The notes beneath the pieces were generated by a model. The model made no database searches, had not been told where the DNA came from, and was given only the letters and a program-made list of their open reading frames with translations. A stretch of DNA of 64,000 bases, taken from Aquificaceae bacterium (GTDB lineage Bacteria > Aquificota > Aquificia > Aquificales > Aquificaceae). The DNA lies in NCBI GenBank assembly GCA_037481935.1, contig JBBFKQ010000009.1, positions 1-64,000 on the forward strand, in the 5' to 3' direction. Shown here one piece after another: positions 1-11,393 of the stretch (positions are counted from its first letter, which is position 1; every line of letters begins with the position of its first letter). The position numbers and the translations under genes were made by a program.

Positions 1-1
1 G

Positions 2-199
2 TCGGTGCATTTCAGAAAGATGAAGAGGAAGCTGGCAAGCTGTTCCTCAAGGGGAAGGCTCACCTTTGATGTGTCTCTTTTGGAAGAAGACAGGGAAAAG
101 GTTTCCTATGTGATAGTGCATGAGCTTCTCCACCTGAGGTATCCAGACCACGGCAAGCTTTTCAAGCATATGCTGAAGGCATACCTCAAAAGCCTATAA
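2..199 (+). CDS. YgjP/DUF45-like zinc metallopeptidase, C-terminal part (5' end outside window)
   Basis: The frame is open to the left edge, so only the last ~65 residues are present. They contain the zinc-site motif HELLH followed by RYPDHGKLFKHML. Upstream is KRKLASCSSRGRLTF, which corresponds to the 'WGSCSSxG' region of YgjP/WLM (DUF45) metallopeptidases; both are family hallmarks. The GTG at 5 is probably an internal valine because family similarity continues across it. The substrate is unknown. It ends 41 bp before atpD, which has its own promoter-like sequence. Confidence 0.75.
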   Translation, partial: SVHFRKMKRKLASCSSRGRLTFDVSLLEEDREKVSYVIVHELLHLRYPDHGKLFKHMLKAYLKSL

Positions 200-205
200 G
201 AATAA

Positions 206-2420
<2,215 letters not shown>

Positions 2421-2430
2421 TTCCTTTTTC

Positions 2431-2459
2431 TTGACAAAAGAATTTTGGGATTGTATATT
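2431..2459 (+). promoter_or_regulatory. sigma-70 type promoter of feoAB
   Basis: TTGACA at 2431-2436 and TATATT at 2454-2459 are separated by 17 bp, close to the ideal housekeeping promoter. It sits in the 69-bp gap after rph and 30 bp before the feoA ATG. No clear Fur-box palindrome was recognised by eye. Confidence 0.75.
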
Positions 2460-2489
2460 AATTTCCAGATTTTTTTCAGGAGGTGTGGT

Positions 2490-2702
2490 ATGAACCTGGA
2501 AGAGGTCAAGCCAGGGCAGGAAGTGGTAATACTTGGTCTCAGCGGTAAGGAAGAGGTCCTGGAAAAGGTGAAAGCCATGGGCCTCAGGAAGGGCAGAAGG
2601 ATATCCCTTCTGCAGAAAACTGGAAGAAACCTTCTTCTAAAGGTGGACAACTCAAGAATAGTCATAAGTAGAGACCTGGCAAAGGGTATAGAAGTTCAAT
2701 GA
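2490..2702 (+). CDS. feoA: ferrous iron transport protein A
   Basis: This 70-residue SH3-like cytosolic protein assists FeoB in ferrous iron uptake. VKPGQEVVILGLSG near the N-terminus and KVKAMGLRKGRRISLLQ are typical FeoA text. The ATG at 2490 is chosen because CAGGAGG lies just upstream and the family starts here; the in-frame upstream ATG at 2445 would add an unrelated leader. It overlaps feoB as ATGA, so the two are translationally coupled, and a strong promoter precedes it. Confidence 0.92.
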   Translation: MNLEEVKPGQEVVILGLSGKEEVLEKVKAMGLRKGRRISLLQKTGRNLLLKVDNSRIVISRDLAKGIEVQ

Positions 2703-4771
2703 AAAGCATAAGGGTGGCCCTTGCGGGCAATCCCAACGTAGGAAAGACGAGCATTCTTAACCATCTTGCAGGCACAAGCCTCAAGGTGGGCAACTGGCCA
2801 GGGGTAACCGTTGAAAAAAGAGAGGGAAAGGTAAGGTTCTGGGATTACGAGATAAGCCTTGTGGACCTTCCCGGCATATACACCCTTGAGCCCATCTCAG
2901 AGGACGAATGGGTGGCATACAATTACATAAGACAGGAAAAACCAGACCTGATACTCAATATCATAGAAACCCCCAACATGGAAAGAGACCTGCTCCTGAC
3001 GGTAGAGCTCCTTGAGCATGAAATTCCCCTTATCATCGTCCTCAACATGACAGACGAAGCCCAGAAACTGGGCATAGAGGTAAATGACCGGTGGCTCTCT
3101 GAACTGCTCGGGGTGAGAGTTCTCAGAACCAACGGAAGGACTGGTGAGGGCGTAAAAGCTCTGCTTCCCAACATAGTGGAGGTTTTCAGCTTAAAGGAGA
3201 GACCAAAAGTCATAAGATACAGCAAAGAGCTGGAGGAGTTCCTCCAGAAAGTCAGAGAAAGGGAAGACGAAACAAAGGCAGAGCTAATAAGGAAACTCCT
3301 CCAGAGAGAAGACTTTAAGGAGCTAAGGGAAAGTATAAAAAGGGCCCTGGGAAAAGAAGTTCATGACCTGATAAAGGATGAAAGGTATGCAATGGCCCAT
3401 GGGCTCTACAGAGAAGTGATTGAAAAAAAGCTCCTTACCGCAAGGGACATAACAGACTCTCTGGATAAGGTGCTCTTGCATCCAGTTTTTGGTATCCCCA
3501 TCTTCCTCCTGCTTATGTTTCTTCTCTTTAAGGTTTCCTTTGATTTTTCTGCGCCCTTCATGGACTGGGTGGATGGCTTTGTAAATGGTTTTGTTGCCCC
3601 TCTGGTCTCTGCGGGCATGGCAGCCCTTGGGGTAAGCGAATGGCTTCAGAAACTCTTTTCTGAAGCGGTGGTGGGTGGAGTGGGCTTCGTTCTTACCTTT
3701 GTTCCCCTCATTGCCGTCATATACTTCCTGCTGGCGCTGATGGAGTTTTCTGGATACCTTCCCAGAGTTGCCTTTCTTATGGACAGGTTCATGCACAGGC
3801 TGGGGCTTCATGGGAAAAGCCTTGTCCCCCTTCTTCTGGGCTTTGGTTGTAATGTGCCTGCCATAGTTGCCACCAAGGCACTTGAGACAAAAAGGGACAA
3901 ACTGCTGGTAATAGCCATGATACCCTTCATGAGCTGTCCAGCAAGGCTTGTGGTCTTCTCCTTTTTTGCAGTGCTCTTTTTCAAGAACCCGGCCACTGTT
4001 ATATTTTTCCTCTACCTTCTTGGTGTTCTGGTTGCTCTTATAACCGCCTTCCTGCTGAGAAAGACCTTCTTTAAAGGGAGCCTATACCATTTTGTCATGG
4101 AGCTGCCGCCTTACAGACTTCCCACTTTCAGGCTTCTATTCAGGATTGTGTGGGTCTATGTGAGGGATTTTCTCTACAGAGCCGGCACTCTCATATTTGC
4201 GGCGTCAGTTTTTATATGGCTTCTCCTCAACCTTCCCCCAGGTGTTAAAAACCCCTCCGAAAGCCTTGCTGCGCAGGCAGGCAAAACCATAGCACCCCTC
4301 TTCAAACCACTGGGCCTTGAGGACTGGAGGATTGCCACCTCCCTGATACCTGCCTTTCTCGCCAGAGAGATAGTGCTCAGTTCCATGGGCACCATATATT
4401 CTGCAGAGGCGGAGAAGGAAGAGAAGGAGTTTATCCTCTCGGAGGCTCTGAAAGAGCAGACTATCGGGCTTGGAAATGCCTTCAGGGATGCAGTTCTTAA
4501 TGTGTTCAAACCTGTGCCAAAAGCCTTTGAGGTAGAGGAGGAAGGAACGGACAGTCTGAGGGCTCTAATAGCAAAAAGCCTATCTCCCGCATCCGCCCTT
4601 GCTTTCATGGTTTTCCTGCTTCTTTATACCTCATGCCTCGGCACAGTTGCTGTCATGTGGAGGGAAGCCGGAAAGGGGTTTGCCCTTCTCTTTCTCCTTT
4701 ACAGCCTCATAGCTGGCTGGTTTTTTGGCTTCCTCGCATACAGACTGGGGGGCATGCTGTGGAGTATCTGA
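2699..4771 (+). CDS. feoB: ferrous iron transporter FeoB
   Basis: This 690-residue inner-membrane protein imports Fe2+. The N-terminal G domain shows G1 GNPNVGKTS (residues 10-18), G3 DLPG and G4 LNMTD. A helical spacer follows, then about eight to ten hydrophobic segments with the Gate/FeoB_C core, including LLGFGCNVPAI and PFMSCPARLVVF with their conserved Cys residues. It is slightly shorter than the E. coli protein but complete. It overlaps feoA by four bases and carries a tiny membrane ORF over its 3' end. Confidence 0.96.
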   Translation: MKSIRVALAGNPNVGKTSILNHLAGTSLKVGNWPGVTVEKREGKVRFWDYEISLVDLPGIYTLEPISEDEWVAYNYIRQEKPDLILNIIETPNMERDLLLTVELLEHEIPLIIVLNMTDEAQKLGIEVNDRWLSELLGVRVLRTNGRTGEGVKALLPNIVEVFSLKERPKVIRYSKELEEFLQKVREREDETKAELIRKLLQREDFKELRESIKRALGKEVHDLIKDERYAMAHGLYREVIEKKLLTARDITDSLDKVLLHPVFGIPIFLLLMFLLFKVSFDFSAPFMDWVDGFVNGFVAPLVSAGMAALGVSEWLQKLFSEAVVGGVGFVLTFVPLIAVIYFLLALMEFSGYLPRVAFLMDRFMHRLGLHGKSLVPLLLGFGCNVPAIVATKALETKRDKLLVIAMIPFMSCPARLVVFSFFAVLFFKNPATVIFFLYLLGVLVALITAFLLRKTFFKGSLYHFVMELPPYRLPTFRLLFRIVWVYVRDFLYRAGTLIFAASVFIWLLLNLPPGVKNPSESLAAQAGKTIAPLFKPLGLEDWRIATSLIPAFLAREIVLSSMGTIYSAEAEKEEKEFILSEALKEQTIGLGNAFRDAVLNVFKPVPKAFEVEEEGTDSLRALIAKSLSPASALAFMVFLLLYTSCLGTVAVMWREAGKGFALLFLLYSLIAGWFFGFLAYRLGGMLWSI

Positions 4772-4848
4772 CGGTCCTTCTGATTACTGCCCTTCTCTCA
4801 TATCTCTGGTGGAGAAGGTGGAGGAAAAACAGAGGCTGCTGCCAATGA
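4759..4848 (+). CDS. putative tiny FeoB-associated membrane peptide
   Basis: A GTG at 4759, inside the last codons of feoB, opens a 29-residue frame. It reads VEYLTVLLITALLSYLWW, then a basic stretch RRWRKNRG, then a terminal Cys-Cys-Gln. One membrane helix followed by a charged, Cys-containing tail resembles the FeoB-associated Cys-rich membrane proteins often found after feoB, although this one is shorter and has only two Cys. There is no separate ribosome site, so coupling to feoB is assumed. It could be a chance frame. Confidence 0.4.
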   Translation: MEYLTVLLITALLSYLWWRRWRKNRGCCQ

Positions 4849-4857
4849 CCTTGCGGT

Positions 4858-4863
4858 TATAAT
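4858..4863 (+). promoter_or_regulatory. -10 box of secA, nearly leaderless
   Basis: A consensus TATAAT ends 9 nt before the secA ATG. No Shine-Dalgarno sequence lies between. Transcription would start about 2-4 nt before the start codon. The -35 region is poor. Confidence 0.5.
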
Positions 4864-4872
4864 TTTAATGCT

Positions 4873-7674
4873 ATGATAGAATGGCTTGTGAAAAAACTTC
4901 TGGGCACAAAGAGCGAGCGCGAGGTAAAGAGGTTAAAGAAGGTCGTTCAGAGGATAAGACACAGAGAAGAAGAGCTGGATGAGCTTTCGAACAGGGAGCT
5001 CAGGCTTATGGCCCATGAACTTCGCCAGAGAATTCTGCAGGATGAAGACATAAAGCAAAAGATAATGGAGGGGAAAATAACAGAAGAGGTAGAGCTTGCC
5101 TTTGCCCTTGTGAGAGAAGCAGGAAAGAGGACTCTGGGTCTGAGGTTCTTTGATGTGCAGCTGATAGGTGGTCTTGTGCTTCATGAGGGTAAGATTGCAG
5201 AGATGAAAACCGGTGAGGGCAAGACCCTTGTGGCTACCTCTGCAGTTGCAGCAAATGCCATGACAGAAGAGGGTGTGCACGTGGTTACTGTCAACGACTA
5301 CCTGGCCAGAAGGGATGCCCAGTGGATGGGGCCCATCTATCTCTTTCTCGGCCTTGATGTGGGTGTTATAAACTCCGATTATAGCTCCTACAGAGTCCAG
5401 TGGGCAGACCCAGAGCTTGCAGACAGGGCAGTGGAAGAAGACTGGAGGGTGTGGCCAAAGGGCTACTTTGAGGAAACTCTGCCCTCAGAGCTTATAAGTG
5501 TTCAGGCAAAGAAGGCCTTCTACACCAAGCTGGTGCCCTGCACCAGAAGGGAGGCTTACCAGTGCAGCATAACCTACGGCACCAACAACGAGTTTGGCTT
5601 TGACTACCTGAGGGACAACATGGCCTTCTCAGCAGAAGAAATAGTTCAGGTAAGAGGTCACAACTTTGCCATAGTGGACGAGGTGGACTCCATACTCATA
5701 GATGAGGCAAGGACGCCCCTTATAATATCTGGTCCTGCGGAGATGGACACTTCCGTCTATTACAGGGCGGATGAGGTGGTGAGAAAACTGGTAAAGGATG
5801 AAGACTTCACGGTAGATGAAAAGAACAGAACCGTGCAGCTTACAGAGCAGGGCATAAGGAAGGTGGAGGAGCTTCTTGGAATAGAAAACCTCTACGACAT
5901 AAGGCATATAGACCTTCTTCATGCGGTAAATCAGGCTCTCAGGGCTCACAGCCTTTTCAAGAAGGACGTGCACTACATAGTGAGGGATGGCGAGATTCTT
6001 ATAGTGGATGAGTTCACCGGAAGGGTGCTTCCGGGCAGGCGCTGGAGTGATGGTCTACATCAGGCAATAGAGGTAAAGGAAGGCGTTCCCATACAGAAAG
6101 AAAACCAGACACTTGCCAGCATAACCTTCCAGAACTACTTCAAGCTCTACAGGAAGCTCTCAGGTATGACAGGCACCGCAGAAACAGAGGCACTGGAGTT
6201 TAAAGAAATATACGGTCTTGAGGTGGTGGTTGTCCCAACCCACAGACCCATGAGGAGAAAGGACCATCCCGATATGGTTTTCAAGACAAAGGGAGAAAAA
6301 TGGCAGGCTGTGGTGGATTTAATCAAGGAAGAGCATGCAAAGGGCAGACCAATACTGGTAGGAACCGTCTCCATAGAAGATTCTGAACATCTCTCAAGGC
6401 TTTTACAAAAAGAAAAGATTCCTCACAATGTGCTAAATGCCAAACAGCATGAGAGGGAGGCAGAGATAATCGCTCAGGCGGGAAGACTGGGCGCAGTTAC
6501 CATCTCCACCAATATGGCAGGAAGGGGAACGGACATACTTCTTGGCGGAAACCCTGAATATCTTGCAAAAGAGATGCTAAGGGCGAAGGGCAAGGCTATA
6601 GAGGAGGCAACAGAGGAAGAGTGGAAGGAAGCACTGGAAAAGGCATACAGGATAACGGAGGAGGAGAAGAAAAGGGTGGTGGAGCTGGGAGGTTTGCTTG
6701 TCATAGGCACGGAAAGGCACGAATCAAGGCGTATAGACAACCAGCTCAGGGGAAGGGCTGGAAGACAGGGGGACCCAGGAGAGTCCCGCTTTGTGCTTTC
6801 CCTTGAAGATGACCTCATGAGGATATTTGGCGGAGACCGGGTTAAAAAGCTTATGGAGCTTCTAAAAATTCCTGAGGGAGAGCCCATAGAGAGCGGTATG
6901 GTAACAAAAGCAATACAGAACGCCCAGAAGAGAGTGGAAGCCCAGAACTTCCAGATTAGAAAGAGACTTCTTGAGTATGACCTGGTTATGAACACCCAGA
7001 GGCTTACGGTATATTCCATAAGGAGAGACCTTCTTGAATCTAGGGGCCTGGAGGAATACCTTCAGGAGTTTGTTCAGGACCTTGTAGCCCAGAAGGTGGA
7101 AGAACTCATAAAAGAGGAAGAGCCAGAGCTCTGGGAACTGGAGCCCCTCAGAGACTACCTGAGAGAGCTCACCGGAAGAGAGGTGGAAGTGCCTCCAGCA
7201 AGAGACAGGGAAGACCTCGTAAACCAGCTTTCCCAGAGAGTTCTTGAGATTATATTCGGAAGAAAGCAAGAGCTGGGTGAAGATATCTTCAGAGAGCTTG
7301 CAAAAATCGTCATGCTCTCCAACCTTGACCATCTCTGGAGGGAGCACCTGCATACCATGGACAGGCTCAGAGAGAGCATATACCTGAGGGGCTACGCCTC
7401 GAAGGACCCACTGGTGGAATACAAGAAGGAAGCCTTCTACCTTTTTGAGGATATGCTCTCAAGGTTCAGAGAGAGGACCCTCTCAGACATAATGCACATG
7501 CAGGTCAGAACACAGGAAGAAGTGGAAGAAGAGCTCAAAAAAGAGGAACAGGAAAGGGAAAAGCTTCTGAGCATGGCAGTTTTTAGTGGAGCCGAAGGCA
7601 AGTCTGACCAGAGCCAGAAAGGTCCAAAGAGAAAAACTCTCAAGGAGCGTCTTCAGGCAAGGAGGAAGAGATAG
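4873..7674 (+). CDS. secA: preprotein translocase ATPase SecA
   Basis: This 933-residue motor drives proteins through the SecYEG channel. Walker A MKTGEGKT is at residues 111-118 and the DEVD box at about 269-272, followed by SILIDEARTPL; the preprotein and helical domains follow. Residues ~170-222 form a large insert in the first nucleotide-binding domain before the REAYxxxITYGTNNE motif; such an insert is a known marker in Aquificales. The C-terminus ends in basic residues ([11 protein letters not shown]) and lacks the Cys-rich zinc domain of many SecA proteins. The 3' end overlaps the convergent TsaC gene by 35 bp. Confidence 0.97.
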   Translation: MIEWLVKKLLGTKSEREVKRLKKVVQRIRHREEELDELSNRELRLMAHELRQRILQDEDIKQKIMEGKITEEVELAFALVREAGKRTLGLRFFDVQLIGGLVLHEGKIAEMKTGEGKTLVATSAVAANAMTEEGVHVVTVNDYLARRDAQWMGPIYLFLGLDVGVINSDYSSYRVQWADPELADRAVEEDWRVWPKGYFEETLPSELISVQAKKAFYTKLVPCTRREAYQCSITYGTNNEFGFDYLRDNMAFSAEEIVQVRGHNFAIVDEVDSILIDEARTPLIISGPAEMDTSVYYRADEVVRKLVKDEDFTVDEKNRTVQLTEQGIRKVEELLGIENLYDIRHIDLLHAVNQALRAHSLFKKDVHYIVRDGEILIVDEFTGRVLPGRRWSDGLHQAIEVKEGVPIQKENQTLASITFQNYFKLYRKLSGMTGTAETEALEFKEIYGLEVVVVPTHRPMRRKDHPDMVFKTKGEKWQAVVDLIKEEHAKGRPILVGTVSIEDSEHLSRLLQKEKIPHNVLNAKQHEREAEIIAQAGRLGAVTISTNMAGRGTDILLGGNPEYLAKEMLRAKGKAIEEATEEEWKEALEKAYRITEEEKKRVVELGGLLVIGTERHESRRIDNQLRGRAGRQGDPGESRFVLSLEDDLMRIFGGDRVKKLMELLKIPEGEPIESGMVTKAIQNAQKRVEAQNFQIRKRLLEYDLVMNTQRLTVYSIRRDLLESRGLEEYLQEFVQDLVAQKVEELIKEEEPELWELEPLRDYLRELTGREVEVPPARDREDLVNQLSQRVLEIIFGRKQELGEDIFRELAKIVMLSNLDHLWREHLHTMDRLRESIYLRGYASKDPLVEYKKEAFYLFEDMLSRFRERTLSDIMHMQVRTQEEVEEELKKEEQEREKLLSMAVFSGAEGKSDQSQKGPKRKTLKERLQARRKR

Positions 7675-8287
7675 TCTTCAGCCTTCTGTAGGCTTCAAGT
7701 ATTTGCATGAAGGGTATGTTTCCTTCTCTCACACATCTGAGACCCCCTGGATGCAGGAACCTGACAATGGTAGAAGGTTTCCCCTCTATCTTTCCACCGT
7801 CCACATACAGGTCCACCTTATCACCAAAGTAATCCATAGCTTCCTCAACCCTTACCGCCGGCCTCATACCCTCGGGGTTGGCGCTCGGAGCTACAAGAGC
7901 CTGGTCTATTAAGGAGAACAGACCAGAGACATAACTGTTTGGCCTGGGTAATCTTACCGCAAGACTCTTTCTCCCTCTTGTCAGATAGAGGGGTATGGAG
8001 TTTTTCTTGTAAAAGAGAAAGGTGGCGTTAAACTCCTTCATAAGACGCAGGTGTATCCTTCCATGCCTGAGCTTGAGGTAATCAAGCCAGCAAGTATCGG
8101 GTATTAGAAGGAGGAAAGGTCTTCCAGAGGGTCTTCTGAAGGAATAGAGCCTCTCCACCGCCTTCCTGTTCAGAGCAACCGCCAGCAGACCGTATATGGT
8201 ATCCGTGGGAAAGCATACTATACCACCACCTGCGAGGACTTCAGCGGTTTCTGAGAAAGCTTCCTGGTTCAGTGGCAACACCCTCAT
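7640..8287 (-). CDS. Sua5/YciO/YrdC-type L-threonylcarbamoyladenylate synthase
   Basis: This 215-residue protein probably makes threonylcarbamoyl-AMP, the donor for t6A37 in tRNAs reading ANN codons. The YrdC-fold text [14 protein letters not shown] is near residues 20-35, with later LAVRLPRP and VAPSANPEG motifs and the basic nucleotide pocket RRPSGRPF. Length fits the single-domain TsaC/YciO forms and not two-domain Sua5. Its ATG overlaps the thrC stop as ATGA, so the two genes are co-translated. The C-terminus overlaps secA tail to tail. Confidence 0.85.
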   Translation of the reverse strand: MRVLPLNQEAFSETAEVLAGGGIVCFPTDTIYGLLAVALNRKAVERLYSFRRPSGRPFLLLIPDTCWLDYLKLRHGRIHLRLMKEFNATFLFYKKNSIPLYLTRGRKSLAVRLPRPNSYVSGLFSLIDQALVAPSANPEGMRPAVRVEEAMDYFGDKVDLYVDGGKIEGKPSTIVRFLHPGGLRCVREGNIPFMQILEAYRRLKTISSSLPEDAP

Positions 8288-9342
8288 ACCTGTATGAACT
8301 CCGCAACCCTTTCCAAATCTGGCGGAAGGGTTACCGGCTGTTCGCAGACCTTTATGGCAGTGTCGGGGTCTTTGAGACCGTTTCCCGTAAGGGTGCAGAC
8401 CACCACCTCACCACCCCTGAAAAATCCCTCTCTTGTAAGCTTTATAAGCCCTGCAACAGAGGCGGCAGAAGCAGGCTCGCAGAATATGCCCTCCCTCGAG
8501 GCCGTCAGCTTGTAGGCATGAAGTATTTCCTCATCACTGACCGCATCTATCAATCCGCCAGATTCACGAACCGCCTGAAGGGCTGGTTGCCAGCTGTAAG
8601 GGTTTCCTATCCTTATGGCGGTTGCTATGGTCTGTGGGTTCTTTATGGGGTAGCCCTTTACTATGGGCGCAGAGCCTTCCGCCTGCCAGCCCATCATCCT
8701 TGGCAGCTCCGTAATCTTCCCTGCTTTGTGGTATTCCTTATATCCTTTCCAGTAGGCGGTTATGTTGCCCGCATTTCCCACAGGGATGAAGTGATAGTCC
8801 GGAGCCCTGCCAAGGGCATCGCACACTTCAAAGGCTCCCGTTTTCTGCCCCTCTATCCTGAAGGGATTTACAGAGTTGACGATTTCCACTGGCAATAGCT
8901 CCCCTATTTTTCTTACTATATAGAGGGCATCGTCAAAGTTTCCCTGAATGGCTATAACCCTCGCACCATATATAACGGCCTGAGAGAGTTTTCCAAGGGC
9001 AACTGCACCCTTAGGAAGTAATACAAAGGCTTTCAGACCTGCCTTTGCAGCGTAGGCAGCTGCTGAAGCTGAGGTGTTGCCCGTTGAGGCGCATATAACA
9101 GCTCTTTTCCCGGCCTCCACAGCCTTTGAGATGGCAACGGTCATCCCCCTGTCCTTGAAAGAACCCGTGGGATTTAGGCCCTCATACTTTAGGAATATCT
9201 CCCCCCTGAAGCCAATAGCTTTTGCAAGGTTTTCTGCATGAATTAACGGAGTATTTCCCTCGCACAGTGTTATCACGGGCGTGCTTTCACCTACGGGCAG
9301 GAACTCCCTGTATCTGTGTATTATGCCTCGCCAGTAGCTCAT
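8284..9342 (-). CDS. thrC: threonine synthase
   Basis: This 352-residue PLP enzyme converts O-phosphohomoserine to threonine. The PLP-lysine motif [11 protein letters not shown] is in the N-terminal third, with [14 protein letters not shown] downstream and a [12 protein letters not shown]-terminal motif, all typical. The start is placed at the ATG giving [16 protein letters not shown], as in the family. A longer in-frame extension would run through the tRNA-Leu gene and is rejected. A divergent promoter lies just upstream. It overlaps the TsaC gene, linking threonine synthesis to threonine-dependent tRNA modification. Confidence 0.95.
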   Translation of the reverse strand: MSYWRGIIHRYREFLPVGESTPVITLCEGNTPLIHAENLAKAIGFRGEIFLKYEGLNPTGSFKDRGMTVAISKAVEAGKRAVICASTGNTSASAAAYAAKAGLKAFVLLPKGAVALGKLSQAVIYGARVIAIQGNFDDALYIVRKIGELLPVEIVNSVNPFRIEGQKTGAFEVCDALGRAPDYHFIPVGNAGNITAYWKGYKEYHKAGKITELPRMMGWQAEGSAPIVKGYPIKNPQTIATAIRIGNPYSWQPALQAVRESGGLIDAVSDEEILHAYKLTASREGIFCEPASAASVAGLIKLTREGFFRGGEVVVCTLTGNGLKDPDTAIKVCEQPVTLPPDLERVAEFIQV

Positions 9343-9357
9343 AACTCTGAGGGAAAT

Positions 9358-9365
9358 ATTATAAT
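9358..9365. promoter_or_regulatory. overlapping divergent -10 boxes (thrC and tRNA-Leu)
   Basis: The palindromic segment ATTATAAT provides TATAAT on both strands: 9363-9358 for thrC (-) and 9360-9365 for tRNA-Leu (+). The thrC ATG is 15 nt from its -10 and the tRNA begins 12 nt from its own. -35 boxes are weak on both sides. Confidence 0.5.
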
Positions 9366-9377
9366 TTAATACCTGCA

Positions 9378-9460
<83 letters not shown>

Positions 9461-9469
9461 CACAGGACC

Positions 9470-10003
9470 ATGATACTGAGCGACAAAAGCATAAAGGAGC
9501 TCATAAGAGAAGGCAGGTTAATGGTAGAGCCCTACAGGGAGGAGAACGTGCAGGCATCCTCTGTGGACCTTACTCTGGGTGGGGAGGTACTTTTCTACAG
9601 GTCAGAATGCATAGACCTCAGGAGCCCACACATACCCGTGGAAAAGCTGAGCATTCCTGAAGAGGGCTTTCTCATACCCCCAAAGGCTTTTCTGCTCGCC
9701 ACCACAGAAGAATACATTAAACTTCCCGAGGACATAACTGCCTTCGTGGAGGGCAGGTCTTCTCTTGGCAGGCTTGGGCTCTTTATAGAGAATGCAGGCT
9801 GGGTGGACGCAGGTTTTGAAGGACAGATAACCCTTGAGCTATACAACGCCAACAACTGTCCCATACGCATATACAGGGGCGTTCGTATATGCCAGATTGT
9901 GCTTGCGAGGCTAGACCAGAGAGCAGAGAAACCTTACAGGGGCAAGTATCAGGGGCAGAAGGGTGCTACCCCTTCAAGGGTTTATATGGATTTTTATTCA
10001 TAA
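9470..10003 (+). CDS. dcd: dCTP deaminase
   Basis: This 177-residue enzyme deaminates dCTP to dUTP for thymidylate synthesis. The N-terminus [12 protein letters not shown], the [10 protein letters not shown] loop and [16 protein letters not shown] (with the catalytic Glu) are standard. The C-terminal [10 protein letters not shown] segment is also present. The family length (~180) supports the ATG at 9470, only 9 bp after tRNA-Leu, with little room for a ribosome site. It is either co-transcribed with the tRNA or uses processed RNA. The 3' end overlaps the DUF2203 gene by 10 bp, tail to tail. A bifunctional dCTP deaminase/dUTPase cannot be excluded. Confidence 0.92.
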   Translation: MILSDKSIKELIREGRLMVEPYREENVQASSVDLTLGGEVLFYRSECIDLRSPHIPVEKLSIPEEGFLIPPKAFLLATTEEYIKLPEDITAFVEGRSSLGRLGLFIENAGWVDAGFEGQITLELYNANNCPIRIYRGVRICQIVLARLDQRAEKPYRGKYQGQKGATPSRVYMDFYS

Positions 10004-10371
10004 AGCTGGTCAATGGGCTTCCTGCCCGCAAAGCCTTCATCTAGCTCGTGCCAGAACATGAGGGTATCCTCATCCTCCTTCCAGCAGAGCCATATGTAGC
10101 GGTTCTGATGAAAAGACAGAAAGTCCACCAGTATGGGGTCCACACCCTTTATAACGCCACCCAGAGCCTCTATCTTCTGGAAGAGCCGTCTTATGTCCAT
10201 GTCAAGGTCATTTATATGGCTCTGCAAGTAGAGCTTTTCAAGCTCATCCCCTTCTTCTTCAAGTTTTGCCACACAGGAATAGAGCTCTTCCCTCTTTAAG
10301 TTTATTTCCTCAACTATGGGCTTTATGACCGCTATAAGGTCTCTTGCAGTATCAATGTCAAAGACTTTCAT
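9994..10371 (-). CDS. DUF2203 family protein
   Basis: This 125-residue protein of unknown function starts MKVFDIDTARDLI and has a helical middle rich in Glu and Lys. Its C-terminal half contains GGVIKGVDPILVDF and YIWLCWKEDEDTLMFWHELDEGF, the conserved core of DUF2203. The ATG at 10371 is preferred; an earlier in-frame start would overlap the preceding gene and adds nothing family-like. It lies 11 bp after the radical SAM gene at the end of the sulfur-oxidation operon and may only be a passenger there. Confidence 0.75.
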   Translation of the reverse strand: MKVFDIDTARDLIAVIKPIVEEINLKREELYSCVAKLEEEGDELEKLYLQSHINDLDMDIRRLFQKIEALGGVIKGVDPILVDFLSFHQNRYIWLCWKEDEDTLMFWHELDEGFAGRKPIDQLYE

Positions 10372-10382
10372 GGCTGATAAAT

Positions 10383-11393
10383 TTAGTGCAAAAACACAGT
10401 AGAGCAACAGTTTGGTGATACCACCGGGTTCAATCCCAGACTCTTTGCGTATGTGAAAATACCTTCCGCCGGAAAGGTTATGCCATTCACTCCCGCATGA
10501 AGGGCGTATAGGTCAAGCCTTACCCTTTCCTGACCTGCAGGCCTTGCACATCCCACTACCACAGGTCTTTTTGGAAGAGCTTTTCTTGCATGAAGCAGAA
10601 CTTTTGCACTCTCCTCAGGCTTTGGTGGAGGAAGAAGCTGGAAGCGAGCCTTCCCGTAGTAGGGCATAACAACCACGATAACAAGGGCTGATGGGTCAAA
10701 CTGGGCAATCATGTCTATGGCTCTGTATTCACCCCTTATCTGTCCGTAGTGTAGCCCTATTATCACATGAGGAACTATGTTGTGGCCTGCTTCCTTAAGA
10801 AGCCTGAGGGACTCCTCATAATCTTTTGTGCTCTTGTGGGGCAGTTTGTAGACCTCTGCTATGGTCTGGTCGTCTCCTATTATATCAAGGAGGACCGCAT
10901 CCACCTGAGCCTCTCTCAGTCCCTCTGCAAGCTCTCTGTCAACTAAACCCACATGACAGCTCACAAACATACCCAGCTCTTCCCTTATCCTCTTCATAGT
11001 ATTTAAAAAAGGATAGAGCTCCACCACACCATCCCTGTTAGAACCTCCGGATATGAGAAGTCCATCGACTCCTTTATCCTTGAGCTCGTTTGCCACTTTC
11101 CAGAGCTCCTCAGGGCTTGTGGCAGGTATCATGTGCCAGAGTATCTTTGAGGCACAGTGGTCACACATGAGCTCGCAGTTTTTGCCAGTTATGGATATGT
11201 CCACAAACTTTGGACCAGTCTTTATAGAAAAGTCTTCCACCTCGTAGTGCTTAAAACCGGGGCTGTGAAAGTGTATATCTCTGCCAAAATTTTTCAACCT
11301 TAGCTCAAAGCCCTCAGAGAGCTCCTCAAGGAGGCTTGTGTCAAGCTCTACATCTTCAAGGGAGGGGTGGGTCGCTCCACCCCTGAAGTTCAT
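10383..11393 (-). CDS. radical SAM protein of the sHdr locus, candidate LipS-type lipoyl synthase subunit
   Basis: This 336-residue protein has the radical SAM cluster motif C73-x3-C77-x2-C80 (CELMCDHC) on a TIM-barrel-like frame. Extra Cys occur near the C-terminus (VVGCARPAGQ and NCCSTVF), compatible with an auxiliary cluster. It starts at an ATG overlapping the lbpA stop as TAATG, so it is translationally coupled to a lipoate-binding protein. In sHdr loci, a LipS1/LipS2 pair of radical SAM proteins is known to insert sulfur into octanoyl groups on LbpA. This is probably one of the pair; no second member or lipoate ligase is visible here. The assignment rests mainly on context. Confidence 0.65.
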   Translation of the reverse strand: MNFRGGATHPSLEDVELDTSLLEELSEGFELRLKNFGRDIHFHSPGFKHYEVEDFSIKTGPKFVDISITGKNCELMCDHCASKILWHMIPATSPEELWKVANELKDKGVDGLLISGGSNRDGVVELYPFLNTMKRIREELGMFVSCHVGLVDRELAEGLREAQVDAVLLDIIGDDQTIAEVYKLPHKSTKDYEESLRLLKEAGHNIVPHVIIGLHYGQIRGEYRAIDMIAQFDPSALVIVVVMPYYGKARFQLLPPPKPEESAKVLLHARKALPKRPVVVGCARPAGQERVRLDLYALHAGVNGITFPAEGIFTYAKSLGLNPVVSPNCCSTVFLH

